Shown here: positions 25,198 through 34,200 of the stretch, one piece after another
How the letters are laid out: each line of letters opens with the position of its first letter
How positions within the stretch are numbered: the first letter of the stretch is position 1
Source of the DNA: Jingyaoa shaoxingensis
GTDB taxonomy: Bacteria; Bacillota; Clostridia; Lachnospirales; Lachnospiraceae
DNA: 64,000 nt
Assembly: GCF_014385005.1 (NCBI RefSeq)
Contig: NZ_JACRSZ010000012.1
Span: 1 to 64,000 of the forward strand
Direction: 5' to 3'
Notes under the pieces: generated by a model
What the model saw: the letters and a program-made list of their open reading frames with translations, nothing else
What the model was told of the DNA's origin: nothing
Databases searched by the model: none
Position numbers and translations under genes: made by a program

Positions 25198-26379
25198 TTA
25201 ACTTTCACACCACTGTCTGTATTCATCCAGCCTCTGGATATATCCTGCAAATTCAGGAACGGTAAAATCCAGTTCTTTGTATCTTACCGGATAGATAATT
25301 CCTTTATTGATTAGCTGCGCTCTGGTTGTGGAAATAGAATTTACATTTTTATGAAGATTTTTTGCAACATTGGAAATCGTACAAGGCAACCCGCCACATT
25401 TTACCATTGCAAAGACAAATTTTTTATCCGTCTGGGCACATCTCTCATATCTTGATTTGAAGAATCCTTCATCTAATGTTTTCAGAAAGTCAGATATACA
25501 GGACTCTACATTTGAAATCTCGATCTTGTCAGAATCTGTTTTTTTATATACAATCTGGCAAAGCTGCTGAATAAAGAATGGATAACCTTTCGTAACATCT
25601 ATGATTTTCGCAACAGCATCTTCTGTATAGGATACATGGAATTTTTTAGCTGGTTCCGCGATTGCTTTTTTAGACTGATCGTATGTTAAAGAATCCACCT
25701 GCTTATATAAAAACAGTCTTTCAGAATAGGATTTTTCATCAGAAAGCATTTTATATATTTTAGGGAGTCCGGCGCCCACTACCATCACCGGATATCCTAA
25801 CTGATTCGTCCGGTGAAGGGCTGCTATCAAAGATCCAAGCTGGTTCTGCTTCATATATTGAATCTCGTCAATAAAGAAACAGATCGGAGTGTCTGTTTTC
25901 TGCGCAGTCTCTCCAATCGTGGTAAATACATCTGTCAGGCTTTGAGTCAGATTGCTGGAAAGGTACAATTCTCTGTCCTGCAGGGAAAGTGAAAATGTAT
26001 TGTCATTTGGATTAAATGAAATCATCAGGGACTTGATGGCATCCAACGGCTTCTGCACTAAGTGCTTAAATTTTTCTTTTGCACTTACTGTTCTTAAAAA
26101 TGCCTGAGAGCATTCTGCTATCTGTGATATAAAATCATTTCTCTCTTCGATCTCGATATGTTTGCAAAAAATTCCTTTTTCTTCGGCAATACTTTGAAGT
26201 TTATTGATTAATACCGTTTTTCCCACTCCACGAAGTCCGCTGAATATAATAGACTGCGTTGGAATATTCAATGTCAAAGCCTCAAACATCTGCTCCACAT
26301 TCTGAATATCTTCATCTCTTCCCGCTATATATCCAGGCATTAATCCCGCACCCGGTCTGTATGGATTAATCTTAAACAT
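25198..26379 (-). CDS. AAA ATPase with winged-helix tail, function unknown
   Basis: A 393-residue protein from ATG 26379 (GGAGGTGAACGTA upstream). Walker A is GLRGVGKT (about residue 49) and Walker B is CFFIDEIQ (about 170); a sensor-like VVGAGLP and an arginine-rich lid follow, then a C-terminal winged-helix segment (about 300-375: LPCTISNVAKNL, AQLINKGIIYPVR). It belongs to the STAND/archaeal-ATPase-like group seen singly in many Clostridia and on mobile elements. It is a one-gene unit with its own promoter and terminator inside otherwise conserved housekeeping genes, which suggests later acquisition. Function cannot be named; regulation, defence or DNA handling are all possible. Confidence 0.8.
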   Translation of the reverse strand: MFKINPYRPGAGLMPGYIAGRDEDIQNVEQMFEALTLNIPTQSIIFSGLRGVGKTVLINKLQSIAEEKGIFCKHIEIEERNDFISQIAECSQAFLRTVSAKEKFKHLVQKPLDAIKSLMISFNPNDNTFSLSLQDRELYLSSNLTQSLTDVFTTIGETAQKTDTPICFFIDEIQYMKQNQLGSLIAALHRTNQLGYPVMVVGAGLPKIYKMLSDEKSYSERLFLYKQVDSLTYDQSKKAIAEPAKKFHVSYTEDAVAKIIDVTKGYPFFIQQLCQIVYKKTDSDKIEISNVESCISDFLKTLDEGFFKSRYERCAQTDKKFVFAMVKCGGLPCTISNVAKNLHKNVNSISTTRAQLINKGIIYPVRYKELDFTVPEFAGYIQRLDEYRQWCES

Positions 26380-26404
26380 TACGTTCACCTCCGTCTTTTC
26401 TTAT

Positions 26405-26433
26405 AGTCTAACGCAACTTTACGTATGTTTCAA
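26405..26433 (-). promoter_or_regulatory. Promoter of the AAA ATPase gene
   Basis: Minus strand -35 TTGAAA (26428-26433), 17-nt spacer, -10 TAGACT (26405-26410), about 25 nt before the start. Confidence 0.75.
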
Positions 26434-26529
26434 CTTAAAATCGCTGCTGATCGCAGGAAAATTCCTATAAATTATAATTATAGAAAAAGCACCGCATATA
26501 TCATTAACTTTTCCTTTTTCATGAATGTC

Positions 26530-27282
26530 TTATTCTTTTCTCTTCTTTTTCCACTGCGTTCCACCAATAGCCATAATTAATATTGCTATAAACGCCACTG
26601 TTTCATATATTTGTACACCGGTATTTACCGGACTATCATCAATAAAACGTTCATTTGACTGAAGGACTTCATTCATCGCCATCAAATCCATAAAATCTAT
26701 GTACGCGGTTTCTGTCCGATCAATTTTAAAAACAGTCCGGTAAATATTCGTATAATTGATTTCCAGCAGACTTACGCCATCTCTGCTGATCCTTCCGGTT
26801 CCAATCCGGTTGCCGTCTCCGTCATACAGTTCCCATGCGCCTTTGCTGCCGAAATAGTCCAACATCGTGCCATCTGTATCCAGAAAAACCAGAAATGGTT
26901 CCCTGCCACCATCCTCCAGATCCAGATACCGCTCCTGTGCATATCCCAGGCAGTTCCCCTCTGCGTCATAATAGCCGTATCCGGTAGCAGACTTTTCACC
27001 TTTTACGTCATTTGTATAATCAACAGAAAACCATTCCTGATCACCTATATAGACCGTATTCCACTTCACATAACCAGCTACCTTTCCATCTGCAAGAATC
27101 TTTGTTTCTCTGCGTTTGGAATACAGATCTGTATAGATCTCGACAGTAGATGCCGTGCTCAACGCTTCTTTCGCCTCATCCACACTGGCAAATTCCATTT
27201 CAGGGGTGTTTTTGCCACATCCGGTCAGCAAAAAAATGACCAGTAACAGCAATATACTATTGCTCCATTTTCTCTTTTGCAA
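26530..27282 (-). CDS. Exported lipoprotein with C-terminal membrane segment, function unknown
   Basis: A 250-residue protein starting with TTG 27282 (GGGGGAG 5 nt upstream). A signal peptide ends in the lipobox LLTGC (Cys about residue 22). The body (25-215) is rich in Asp, Gly and Tyr with short repeats such as DADGN/DGDGNR-like turns that recall calcium-binding or KWG-type beta repeats. A second hydrophobic segment (about 222-240) is followed by the basic end KKKRKE, so both termini are membrane-attached. It is paired with the exported protein upstream (gap 30 nt) and lies downstream of the partner-switching genes. I do not recognise a family. Confidence 0.7.
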   Translation of the reverse strand: MQKRKWSNSILLLLVIFLLTGCGKNTPEMEFASVDEAKEALSTASTVEIYTDLYSKRRETKILADGKVAGYVKWNTVYIGDQEWFSVDYTNDVKGEKSATGYGYYDAEGNCLGYAQERYLDLEDGGREPFLVFLDTDGTMLDYFGSKGAWELYDGDGNRIGTGRISRDGVSLLEINYTNIYRTVFKIDRTETAYIDFMDLMAMNEVLQSNERFIDDSPVNTGVQIYETVAFIAILIMAIGGTQWKKKRKE

Positions 27283-27312
27283 ATCAACTCCCCCTCTTCT
27301 TGCAAGATATCG

Positions 27313-28098
27313 TTATGATTCTGTTTGTGGATTCCAGGAATTCTGCTCTAATTTTTGCAGCATCTCTTCCAGAGTAACGGTGTATGCTACTTTTACGTCA
27401 CTGTTTTTTTGGATAATAAATTCAGAAAGACCGTAGTCTTCGCCATTGTCTGCCCAGTCATAGGTGTATCCCAGTCTGGTCCATGGATATTTTCCATCAA
27501 AATAGCTGGAGATAATATTCGCATCAAACCACTCTTTATATTCTGCACTGACATCATCAGAAAAAGAATCTGTCATTTCTGTTGTCTCGATATCAGAGAC
27601 ATATGCCGGTCGGAAAATATCTTCCGGATTTGCCCACATGGCAGTAAAGTAATTAGATTCATTATCCGGGCGCAGACCGATTAATTCTTTCATTCTTGTC
27701 TGCCAGTCTGTCACACTCTCTTTGTTTTCCTGATACCAGTCTTCCAGTTCACCGCCTGTAAATGTCCATACATTTCCCCATTCCAGTGTTACGTTGGCAC
27801 CGTCTGGATAACTGTCCGGATATTTATGAAAGGTATAGAGAAGGATTCGCCCATCTTCATCACAGACAGAATATTCTTCACCCTTTGCCAGACTTATTAC
27901 CGGAAGGATTTCATTCTCTTCGATGATTATTGCATCTTCTACCGCATCATTGAAAAGTGTCTGTAAATCCGTTTCATTTTCTGCTGAAAAATTTGTTTCT
28001 TCTTCTGCCTGAACGCTTATAATTGTGTTACCTGACAATGTGATGGCAGGGATCATCAGCATATTCATGATTATTATATTCCGTAATTTATGTTTCAT
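27313..28098 (-). CDS. Secreted protein of unknown function
   Basis: A 261-residue protein from ATG 28098 (AAAGGG upstream). Signal peptide residues 1-31 with probable cleavage after SVQA. The mature part is acidic and rich in aromatic residues (WGNVWTF, WADNGEDYG). No catalytic motif or known domain is visible to me. It has its own promoter (28129-28158) in addition to possible readthrough from the transporter gene, and is followed by the lipoprotein gene; the two probably act together outside the membrane. Confidence 0.7.
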   Translation of the reverse strand: MKHKLRNIIIMNMLMIPAITLSGNTIISVQAEEETNFSAENETDLQTLFNDAVEDAIIIEENEILPVISLAKGEEYSVCDEDGRILLYTFHKYPDSYPDGANVTLEWGNVWTFTGGELEDWYQENKESVTDWQTRMKELIGLRPDNESNYFTAMWANPEDIFRPAYVSDIETTEMTDSFSDDVSAEYKEWFDANIISSYFDGKYPWTRLGYTYDWADNGEDYGLSEFIIQKNSDVKVAYTVTLEEMLQKLEQNSWNPQTES

Positions 28099-28128
28099 AG
28101 GTTTCATTCCCTTTCTGTTCAGTGTGTT

Positions 28129-28161
28129 ATGATAACATGCCAATTAATAACATGTCAATTA
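28129..28161 (-). promoter_or_regulatory. Promoter overlapping a tandem 15-bp direct repeat
   Basis: Minus strand -35 TTGACA (28153-28158), 18-nt spacer, -10 TATCAT (28129-28134). The same DNA is a tandem repeat: ATAACATGCCAATTA (28132-28146) and ATAACATGTCAATTA (28147-28161) differ at one base. The second copy covers the -35 and the transporter stop codon, the first the spacer and part of the -10. Head-to-tail copies across a promoter suggest an operator. Confidence 0.65.
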
Positions 28162-29802
28162 ACTATTATATTTCTCCGTATCCAGCAATTTTTCTGATTT
28201 TGCTACTATAAGGGATACTGCCACATCTCCGGCAGAATTTACAGCAGTTCGGAACATTCCCAATAAGGAATCGATTCCCATTACCAGACTCAGTGCTTCT
28301 GCCGGAACACCAATCTGGGTCAGGAGTACGGACAGACAGACCAGTCCGGCCCCCGGTATTCCCGGCGCACCGATGGAAAGAACTATGATCGAAAATATCA
28401 TGGAAAACAGTTCGGATCCACCCATATGAATTCCAAAAACTTTAGCTAAAAACAATCCTGCTACTGCCATATATATACAGGAACCATCCATATTTACTGT
28501 AGCTCCTAAAGGTATGGAAAATGAACATATTCTAGGAGATATTCCCAAACGCTGACACGATTTCATATTAAATGGCATTGCCGCATTGGAGGATGCCAGA
28601 CTAAAGCTCGCCATCATTGCAGATGCATGTTTTTTTAACAGGATGATCGGATTTAATCTGGTTATGATAAACACTAATGCACAATAAACCATTAACATAG
28701 TCGCCAGTGCCAATATGAATGTTCCAAAGAAGCTCATAATGGCCAGCAGCGTTTCTGTTCCTGTAAGCATAACGAGAGACGTCATGGAACATAATACAGC
28801 CAGTGGTATAAGTTTTACAATCAGAGTGGTAATTTTCAAAAATAACATATTAAAGGCTTCAAAAAGGTTCTTCAAACTTTTTGAATAATCACCAATCATT
28901 CCAACTGCCACACCGGAAATAATTGCGATAAAAATAATTTGCAGCATATCCGCTTCCAAAAAGGGTTTTACAATATTCGATGGTACGATATTTACAACGG
29001 TATCTAACAATGAAATACTTGTACTGCCGGCAGTCTCAATCGTCTTAGAGGCGGCATCTGTTACATACTGAGAAAGAGATGCATCACCCGGCTGTATCAG
29101 TCCAAACACACCAATACCGACAAGTACTGCCAGAAGTGTGGTAAAAAGATACATTCCCATCACTTTCAGACCGATTTTCCCCAAATCCTGAATACTGTCA
29201 AATTGAGACAGACAGGTGACGATAGAAAAGAATACCACCGGACCAACAATCATCTTTAATGCATTTAAAAACATTACTTTTACAGGTGCCAGTAAGTACT
29301 CGTTTAGCATATTCTGGGCAGATGCTGATAATAATAACTTTAAAGCAATTCCTAAAATAATAGAAAACAGCATTGCGCCCAATGTCAAATAAAGCTGCAT
29401 TCGCTCGGAACGTTTTACGATCAGGCGTATGGTGTTTTGATGCAGTTTATTTTTATATTGAAATATATCTGACTGAGAACGAATAATCAGATTTCGGATG
29501 GTTGCCTCTGCGTCGCCGCTTACTCCGTCAAAATCCATATCACCTATCAATATGCTCTCTTCTGATATATCAAAGGTTTCACCACGCGCGCTTATATTTA
29601 GAGAAATGTTACCAAATAGCTTCTTAAACACGATCTCTATATTTTCATGCTCTTTTGTATGACTCATCATACATACAATACTTTCTTCTGCCATAAGCAT
29701 GGTCATTGTGGCTTCTCTGCTTTTGAGATTATATTTTTTTAACTCGTCTTCCACATATTGTAATGCTTTCCCAAGTTCCTCTCTGTTATTCCGTATAATC
29801 AT
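28159..29802 (-). CDS. SDF (dicarboxylate/amino acid:cation symporter) transporter with N-terminal degenerate GHKL-like domain
   Basis: A 547-residue protein. Residues about 137-535 are a glutamate/dicarboxylate symporter with around eight membrane helices and both re-entrant loops; SLASSNAAMPFNM, IPLGATVNMDGSCIY and MFRTAVNSAGD match the substrate- and cation-binding motifs, so transport is probably retained. Residues 1-133 are cytoplasmic and are foreign to the family. They follow the layout of an RsbW-type ATPase: a helix where the N box should be (LMAEESIVCMMSH), strands ending ISLNISARGETF in place of the G1 box, and a final IRNLIIRSQSDIFQYKN that parallels GLGIYLVKRNMDEIKYEY of the RsbW-like neighbour. 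The key Asn and Gly residues are missing, so ATP binding is doubtful; a docking domain for the STAS protein is my inference. It follows the RsbW-like gene by 18 nt. Confidence 0.82.
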   Translation of the reverse strand: MIIRNNREELGKALQYVEDELKKYNLKSREATMTMLMAEESIVCMMSHTKEHENIEIVFKKLFGNISLNISARGETFDISEESILIGDMDFDGVSGDAEATIRNLIIRSQSDIFQYKNKLHQNTIRLIVKRSERMQLYLTLGAMLFSIILGIALKLLLSASAQNMLNEYLLAPVKVMFLNALKMIVGPVVFFSIVTCLSQFDSIQDLGKIGLKVMGMYLFTTLLAVLVGIGVFGLIQPGDASLSQYVTDAASKTIETAGSTSISLLDTVVNIVPSNIVKPFLEADMLQIIFIAIISGVAVGMIGDYSKSLKNLFEAFNMLFLKITTLIVKLIPLAVLCSMTSLVMLTGTETLLAIMSFFGTFILALATMLMVYCALVFIITRLNPIILLKKHASAMMASFSLASSNAAMPFNMKSCQRLGISPRICSFSIPLGATVNMDGSCIYMAVAGLFLAKVFGIHMGGSELFSMIFSIIVLSIGAPGIPGAGLVCLSVLLTQIGVPAEALSLVMGIDSLLGMFRTAVNSAGDVAVSLIVAKSEKLLDTEKYNS

Positions 29803-29820
29803 TCGTCTTTCTCCAATTTC

Positions 29821-30228
29821 TTACAGTTTTTTTTCCATCCATAATCTGTTTTGCTTATTTATGTATTCATATTTTATTTCATCCATATTCCTCTTAACCA
29901 GATAAATGCCAAGACCACCGATGTTTCTTTCTTCTGAGGATAACGTGATGTCTGGATCTTCTGTTTCCAGTGGATTATAAGGAATACCATTGTCTGTAAA
30001 TGTCAGACAGATTGCCTTCGGTGTATTTTGAAACTCCACGCTGACTGTTACAGTTCCAACAGAGTCTTTGTATGCATAATGACAAATATTTCCAAATATT
30101 TCATCAATCACAATATGTATCTGTATTTTGGACTTCATGGGGCAATCTATTTCATCCAGAAGATCATCTACAAACGCTGTTACTGTATTTATATTTTCGA
30201 TTAAGGCATCTATGGTTATCTCTTTCAC
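29821..30228 (-). CDS. RsbW-like anti-sigma-factor-type serine kinase (HATPase_c_2)
   Basis: A 135-residue protein starting with GTG 30228 (AAGGAG 6 nt upstream). The GHKL ATP-binding motifs are intact: N box HIVIDEIFGNICHYAY, G1 box TFTDNGIPYNP, and G2 box GGLGIYLVKRNMD. Proteins of this type bind ATP, phosphorylate a STAS-domain partner on Ser, and sequester a target, usually a sigma factor. The STAS gene is five genes upstream in the same run and the PP2C phosphatase is 3 nt upstream. No sigma factor gene is present in the window, so its target is unknown. Confidence 0.9.
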   Translation of the reverse strand: MKEITIDALIENINTVTAFVDDLLDEIDCPMKSKIQIHIVIDEIFGNICHYAYKDSVGTVTVSVEFQNTPKAICLTFTDNGIPYNPLETEDPDITLSSEERNIGGLGIYLVKRNMDEIKYEYINKQNRLWMEKKL

Positions 30229-30231
30229 AGG

Positions 30232-31863
30232 TTACTCCTTCATTTTTCTTGTATACTCCAGACACAGCATGGTGATATCATCAAACTGATCGTTGTCGCC
30301 GACAAAAGCATCAATATCTGCCTTCACAAGTTCCAATATTTTTTCAGGGCTGCATGTCTGACATTGTTGATTCAGAATATGGTGCAATCTGTCCATTCCA
30401 TACAGTTGATGTTCTTTATTCATTGCTTCGGTTACACCATCTGTATATAGAAATACTTTGTCCCCTATATGCAACTGAATTATCTGTTCTTTGTATCTGA
30501 TATTTTCCATGCCTGCTAATACAAAGCCGGGACGAACTTTATATGCTTCGTATCCTTCGCTTTTACGGTAAATAAATGGCTTCTCATGTCCTGCATTTAC
30601 ATACCGGAATTCGCCTGTTATAAGATCCAGAACGCCTTCAAATGCGGTAATAAACATTCCGTTATCATTTGATTCACACAAAATATGATTTACTTCCGTA
30701 AAAACTTCTCCCAGATCACGACCGGGCTGGGTATGATCTTTTATCAGAGTTTTGCCGATTACCATAAATAATGCTGCCGGAACACCTTTCCCTGAAACAT
30801 CTGCCATTACAATTGCAATATGCCTTTCATCTACCATAAAAAAATCGTAGAAATCGCCGCCAACCTCTTTGGCTGGTGTCATAGTTGCATAAATATCTAA
30901 TTCATTCCTGTCTGGAAATGCCGGAAAAATACATGGCAGCATGGAGGACTGAATATGTGTTGCAACATTAAGTTCTGTACCAATGCGTTCCTTTTCAGCA
31001 GTGACAGCAGTCAGATTTCCAATGTAATCCTCCAGTTTTTTCAGCATAGCATTAAAAGAATTTCCAAGATCTTCTATTTCATCTTTTGTGTTGATAACAA
31101 TTTCCTGTTTTTTAAAATTTCCAGATTTTATTATTTCAGTAGTAAATCTGGAAAGTTTTTCTATCGGAGTTAACACCATCCATTTCATTAACATTATATA
31201 TAACAGCAATGCAACACATATGATAGTGCATGAAATTCCAAGCATCTTATACAGAAAAGAACTTAAATGGTCACGAACTGCCTGCATATCTAAGATGTAT
31301 TGTATTTCGGCAATTGCCTCACCTTGTTCGTCCAGAATCGGAGAAACAGCCGTATAATTGTATCCGTAACTGTTATCCGTCACAATTGGCTTATCCGTAC
31401 CTCTGTTTTCGGCATACAGGTTCCATACATAATAATATTTTTGCAAATCATTTTCATCGTATGCTGCGTCTGTGTATAATACATCTGTTCCATAAGTCAA
31501 TTTATTCGCAGGATTATCACCGATTTCCGGTACACATGTGTCAATATAAAAAGTTACACTGTCTTCATCTGGAATTACCAATGACAGATATGTAATGTCC
31601 CCGTCTTTCTTTAAAGTGTTCAACATAGATTCCACATGGCTGTACACCTCACTGTCCTCACCGCCAGGTCCAATAATCGCACGTACATCCTCTATATCCA
31701 GCATAGTTGCTACACTTTTGCTTCCGCTGACGACTCTCTGAGCATACATTTCTTCCAGATACTCTTTGGAAGACAGATAACTGAACAGAGAAATTGTAAC
31801 CGTTAAAGCGACACCCAGCACACCTAAAGACAATACAAATTTCGACAATAATTTTGAATTCAT
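30232..31863 (-). CDS. Membrane sensor PP2C-type (SpoIIE/RsbU) phosphatase with HAMP domain
   Basis: A 543-residue protein. Membrane helix at about 8-30, an extracellular sensor of about 175 residues (Cache-like: ITYLSLVIPDE, YGYNYTAVSPILDEQGEAIAEIQ), second helix about 208-230, HAMP 232-285, a short coiled coil, then the PP2C_2/SpoIIE domain (about 315-540). Metal-binding acids lie in EVGGDFYDFF, MADVSGKGVPAALFM, LYTDGVTEAMN and QFDDITML. It would dephosphorylate the STAS protein in response to an external signal. Its start ATG overlaps the stop of the preceding gene (ATGA), indicating coupling. Confidence 0.93.
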   Translation of the reverse strand: MNSKLLSKFVLSLGVLGVALTVTISLFSYLSSKEYLEEMYAQRVVSGSKSVATMLDIEDVRAIIGPGGEDSEVYSHVESMLNTLKKDGDITYLSLVIPDEDSVTFYIDTCVPEIGDNPANKLTYGTDVLYTDAAYDENDLQKYYYVWNLYAENRGTDKPIVTDNSYGYNYTAVSPILDEQGEAIAEIQYILDMQAVRDHLSSFLYKMLGISCTIICVALLLYIMLMKWMVLTPIEKLSRFTTEIIKSGNFKKQEIVINTKDEIEDLGNSFNAMLKKLEDYIGNLTAVTAEKERIGTELNVATHIQSSMLPCIFPAFPDRNELDIYATMTPAKEVGGDFYDFFMVDERHIAIVMADVSGKGVPAALFMVIGKTLIKDHTQPGRDLGEVFTEVNHILCESNDNGMFITAFEGVLDLITGEFRYVNAGHEKPFIYRKSEGYEAYKVRPGFVLAGMENIRYKEQIIQLHIGDKVFLYTDGVTEAMNKEHQLYGMDRLHHILNQQCQTCSPEKILELVKADIDAFVGDNDQFDDITMLCLEYTRKMKE

Positions 31864-32450
31864 TGTGCTACATTCCTCTCTAACCGTTTATAATAAATTG
31901 CGGCATCACATTCACATCGCCCCCTGCAGACGGGACAGATCAGATCTACCCGGTCATACCATAGACGTCTTACGTCTGCCAAATGGGAAAATTCATATCT
32001 TTTCAATGTTTTTTCCATTGGAACTTTTCCGCCGGGTTTCCAACATACGCCAATGACGATATCTGCTTCTGTCTTTTCGATAAGCCATTGCAGACATTGT
32101 TCCACCAGATAGTTGGATAATCGGCGGTTTCTATATTCAGGTATGATACCTATGGACTGCATATTTCCGAATAACGGTTTTTCTTTTCCTGTCAGATTTT
32201 TCAATTTTGACAGAGATATCTTTGCCAGTTTTTCTGCTTCTTCTATTTCTATCAAACGAAAATAAAAATATGCGACCGGTTTATTTTCTGATGTTACTAA
32301 AAGCAGAAATTTTTGCTTCGGATCCGTAATTGCTTTCAGAAGGATTTCTTTTGTGTATAAATTTTTCCCTATACATGTTTCGCAGATTTCCAATGCCGGT
32401 TCCAGAAGTTCGGCTGACAGGGAAGTTAATTGTAAATTTGTATCAGGCAT
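31860..32450 (-). CDS. GNAT-like N-acetyltransferase with cysteine-rich end
   Basis: A 196-residue protein from ATG 32450 (GGAGGAG upstream). The central part resembles a GNAT fold: KFLLLVTSENKPVAYFYFR for strands 2-4, then IGIIPEYRNRRLSNYLVEQ, where a QxxGxG/A-like acetyl-CoA loop would be (here RNRRLS, atypical). The C-terminus has CPVCRGRCECDA, a possible zinc or redox site. The ATG lies inside the last codons of the HD-methyltransferase gene. Acetyltransferase activity is uncertain; the acceptor could be a protein or small molecule of this pathway. Confidence 0.65.
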   Translation of the reverse strand: MPDTNLQLTSLSAELLEPALEICETCIGKNLYTKEILLKAITDPKQKFLLLVTSENKPVAYFYFRLIEIEEAEKLAKISLSKLKNLTGKEKPLFGNMQSIGIIPEYRNRRLSNYLVEQCLQWLIEKTEADIVIGVCWKPGGKVPMEKTLKRYEFSHLADVRRLWYDRVDLICPVCRGRCECDAAIYYKRLERNVAQ

Positions 32451-34152
32451 ATGTTTCTCCTCCACAGGTGTATATTTTTATTCCCATGGAAATCGTTGAT
32501 TCATCGTTTGTCATCTGTTTATGAAGTTTATTGAAATTCTGATTTACCCATTCCCAATCACGTTGATAAAGTTTACTTTGTTTCCTAAGTAACAATAAGT
32601 CTTCTGGTAAATAAGAACAGAAGGTTTCAAATATTTGTTCTTTCTTTTCTTTTTCGCTGCCGGAAGAATATACTTTTGAACATTCGCAATGGATATCTGT
32701 ATATCCATTGTCTGATAATAACTGTGGCAATTCCGCACCCATTGTTCTTTTTCCTGCATATGGATCATTTAAAAGTATTTCGAGAAATTTTTGAAATAAT
32801 CCTTCACTGTCAGGAAACATGCAGCTTTCCATATCATCTGCTTCTATCACAATAAGTTTTCCGTCCCGGGCCAAAAAGGGTCTGAGATTTTTTAAAATAT
32901 CATCTGGTCTTTCTGTATGCATCAGTAAAAATGAACAGTGAATGATATCAAATGTATCCAGATTTTCCTGTCGCATGATTTGTCTGAGATTTTCTGTAAA
33001 ATCTGTGTCCATAACATTACAGGTGTAAAAGGAAAATACGTTGTCTTCTAATTCTTTTTGTGCCTGTTCAATGAGTGGTCTCAGACAATCTATTCCTATA
33101 ATTTTTTTAAAATTCTCATTAGAAAAACGCATTTTCGTTTTCCATCCATTGTTGCATCCGACATCTAAAAGTGTTAACCCACTTCTTTCATTCATGATCT
33201 TTTGATATACCGGCTGTTCATATTCTGAAAGCAGTCTTCCTTGTATAGCCAGTCTTTTTACCTCTGCCTCTTCTAAGAAAAAACTATTGTACGGTTGAAT
33301 CAAAATATCTCGTTGTGTGATACGATACGGTGTTCTTTCTCTGACAACCTTCTTGCATTCCTGAAAGGTTTGGTTTAATTTTTCTTTCAGGTCTAATATG
33401 CTCTGATACACACTTTCATCTGATCTGTCTGCGATCATAATAAGAGAATCTTCATTTATACTTAACTGACGGATTGCCTGATGTTTTTTAAACTCCAACC
33501 GACTGTATTCATTGTCAATCATTTCTACATCATACATAAATTGCAGATTCCTGTCAGCTGCAATGTCGAGTTCGTCTGCAAGACGAATAAGGGATGCCAG
33601 ATAGGGCAGATGAATCTTATTTCCATTTGGAACGTAGAATTCTTCCGGATATGCTTCTGTATCCCACAAATCTGTTTTTCTGTGTCCCCTTGAAACCTGT
33701 ACAATTGCAAAAAGATGTTCCTGTGACGGTATTTCAAAAAGTTCTGCATACTTTTTTATATACTCACCACTGAATTCCTGATGAAAATCCCTGATAATGT
33801 CCGGAATGTTTTCCTGCGAATGTGTATCGAAATAATCTTCAAAATCTATTCTTTTTCGAAAATTCTCATAATCAGACATAGTGATTCCCATCCCACTGTC
33901 GTGAAGATAGGCTGCCATCAAAAGCACATAGATCTCATCTGCATTCATCTGGTCAATATTCCTGCCGATCAAATGATTGCAAAAATCAATTACCTCTAAT
34001 GAGTGGAGTGCTGTGTGATCTGTATAAGTAGGAAAAATATTCTGATATTTTACCAGCATCTGCTGGACACAAAACACACTGTTTCCAAACAGTTTATGTA
34101 GGTGTGGATTTTCTCTTTTTAGTTTTTGTTCGCATAAATAATTCGTATCCAT
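32443..34152 (-). CDS. HD-domain / SAM-methyltransferase fusion protein
   Basis: A 569-residue protein. Residues about 20-270 form an HD hydrolase-like domain (HTALHSLEVIDFC, AAYLHDSGMG, SRGHRKTDLW, RLADELDIAADR), resembling HD-CE type domains found in signalling and defence contexts. Residues about 325-480 are a class I methyltransferase: TLLDVGCNNGWKTKMRF as SAM motif I, IIGIDCLRPLIEQA for the acidic ribose contact, FDIIHCSFLLMH and GKLIVIEADD. The combination could respond to a nucleotide signal and methylate a partner, but substrate and target are unknown. It lies between the STAS gene (48 nt upstream) and the GNAT-like gene (overlapping). Confidence 0.8.
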   Translation of the reverse strand: MDTNYLCEQKLKRENPHLHKLFGNSVFCVQQMLVKYQNIFPTYTDHTALHSLEVIDFCNHLIGRNIDQMNADEIYVLLMAAYLHDSGMGITMSDYENFRKRIDFEDYFDTHSQENIPDIIRDFHQEFSGEYIKKYAELFEIPSQEHLFAIVQVSRGHRKTDLWDTEAYPEEFYVPNGNKIHLPYLASLIRLADELDIAADRNLQFMYDVEMIDNEYSRLEFKKHQAIRQLSINEDSLIMIADRSDESVYQSILDLKEKLNQTFQECKKVVRERTPYRITQRDILIQPYNSFFLEEAEVKRLAIQGRLLSEYEQPVYQKIMNERSGLTLLDVGCNNGWKTKMRFSNENFKKIIGIDCLRPLIEQAQKELEDNVFSFYTCNVMDTDFTENLRQIMRQENLDTFDIIHCSFLLMHTERPDDILKNLRPFLARDGKLIVIEADDMESCMFPDSEGLFQKFLEILLNDPYAGKRTMGAELPQLLSDNGYTDIHCECSKVYSSGSEKEKKEQIFETFCSYLPEDLLLLRKQSKLYQRDWEWVNQNFNKLHKQMTNDESTISMGIKIYTCGGETYA

Positions 34153-34200
34153 TCTTTTTCTCTTTCATTCCTCACATTTCAATCGAGAGAATACTCCTTT

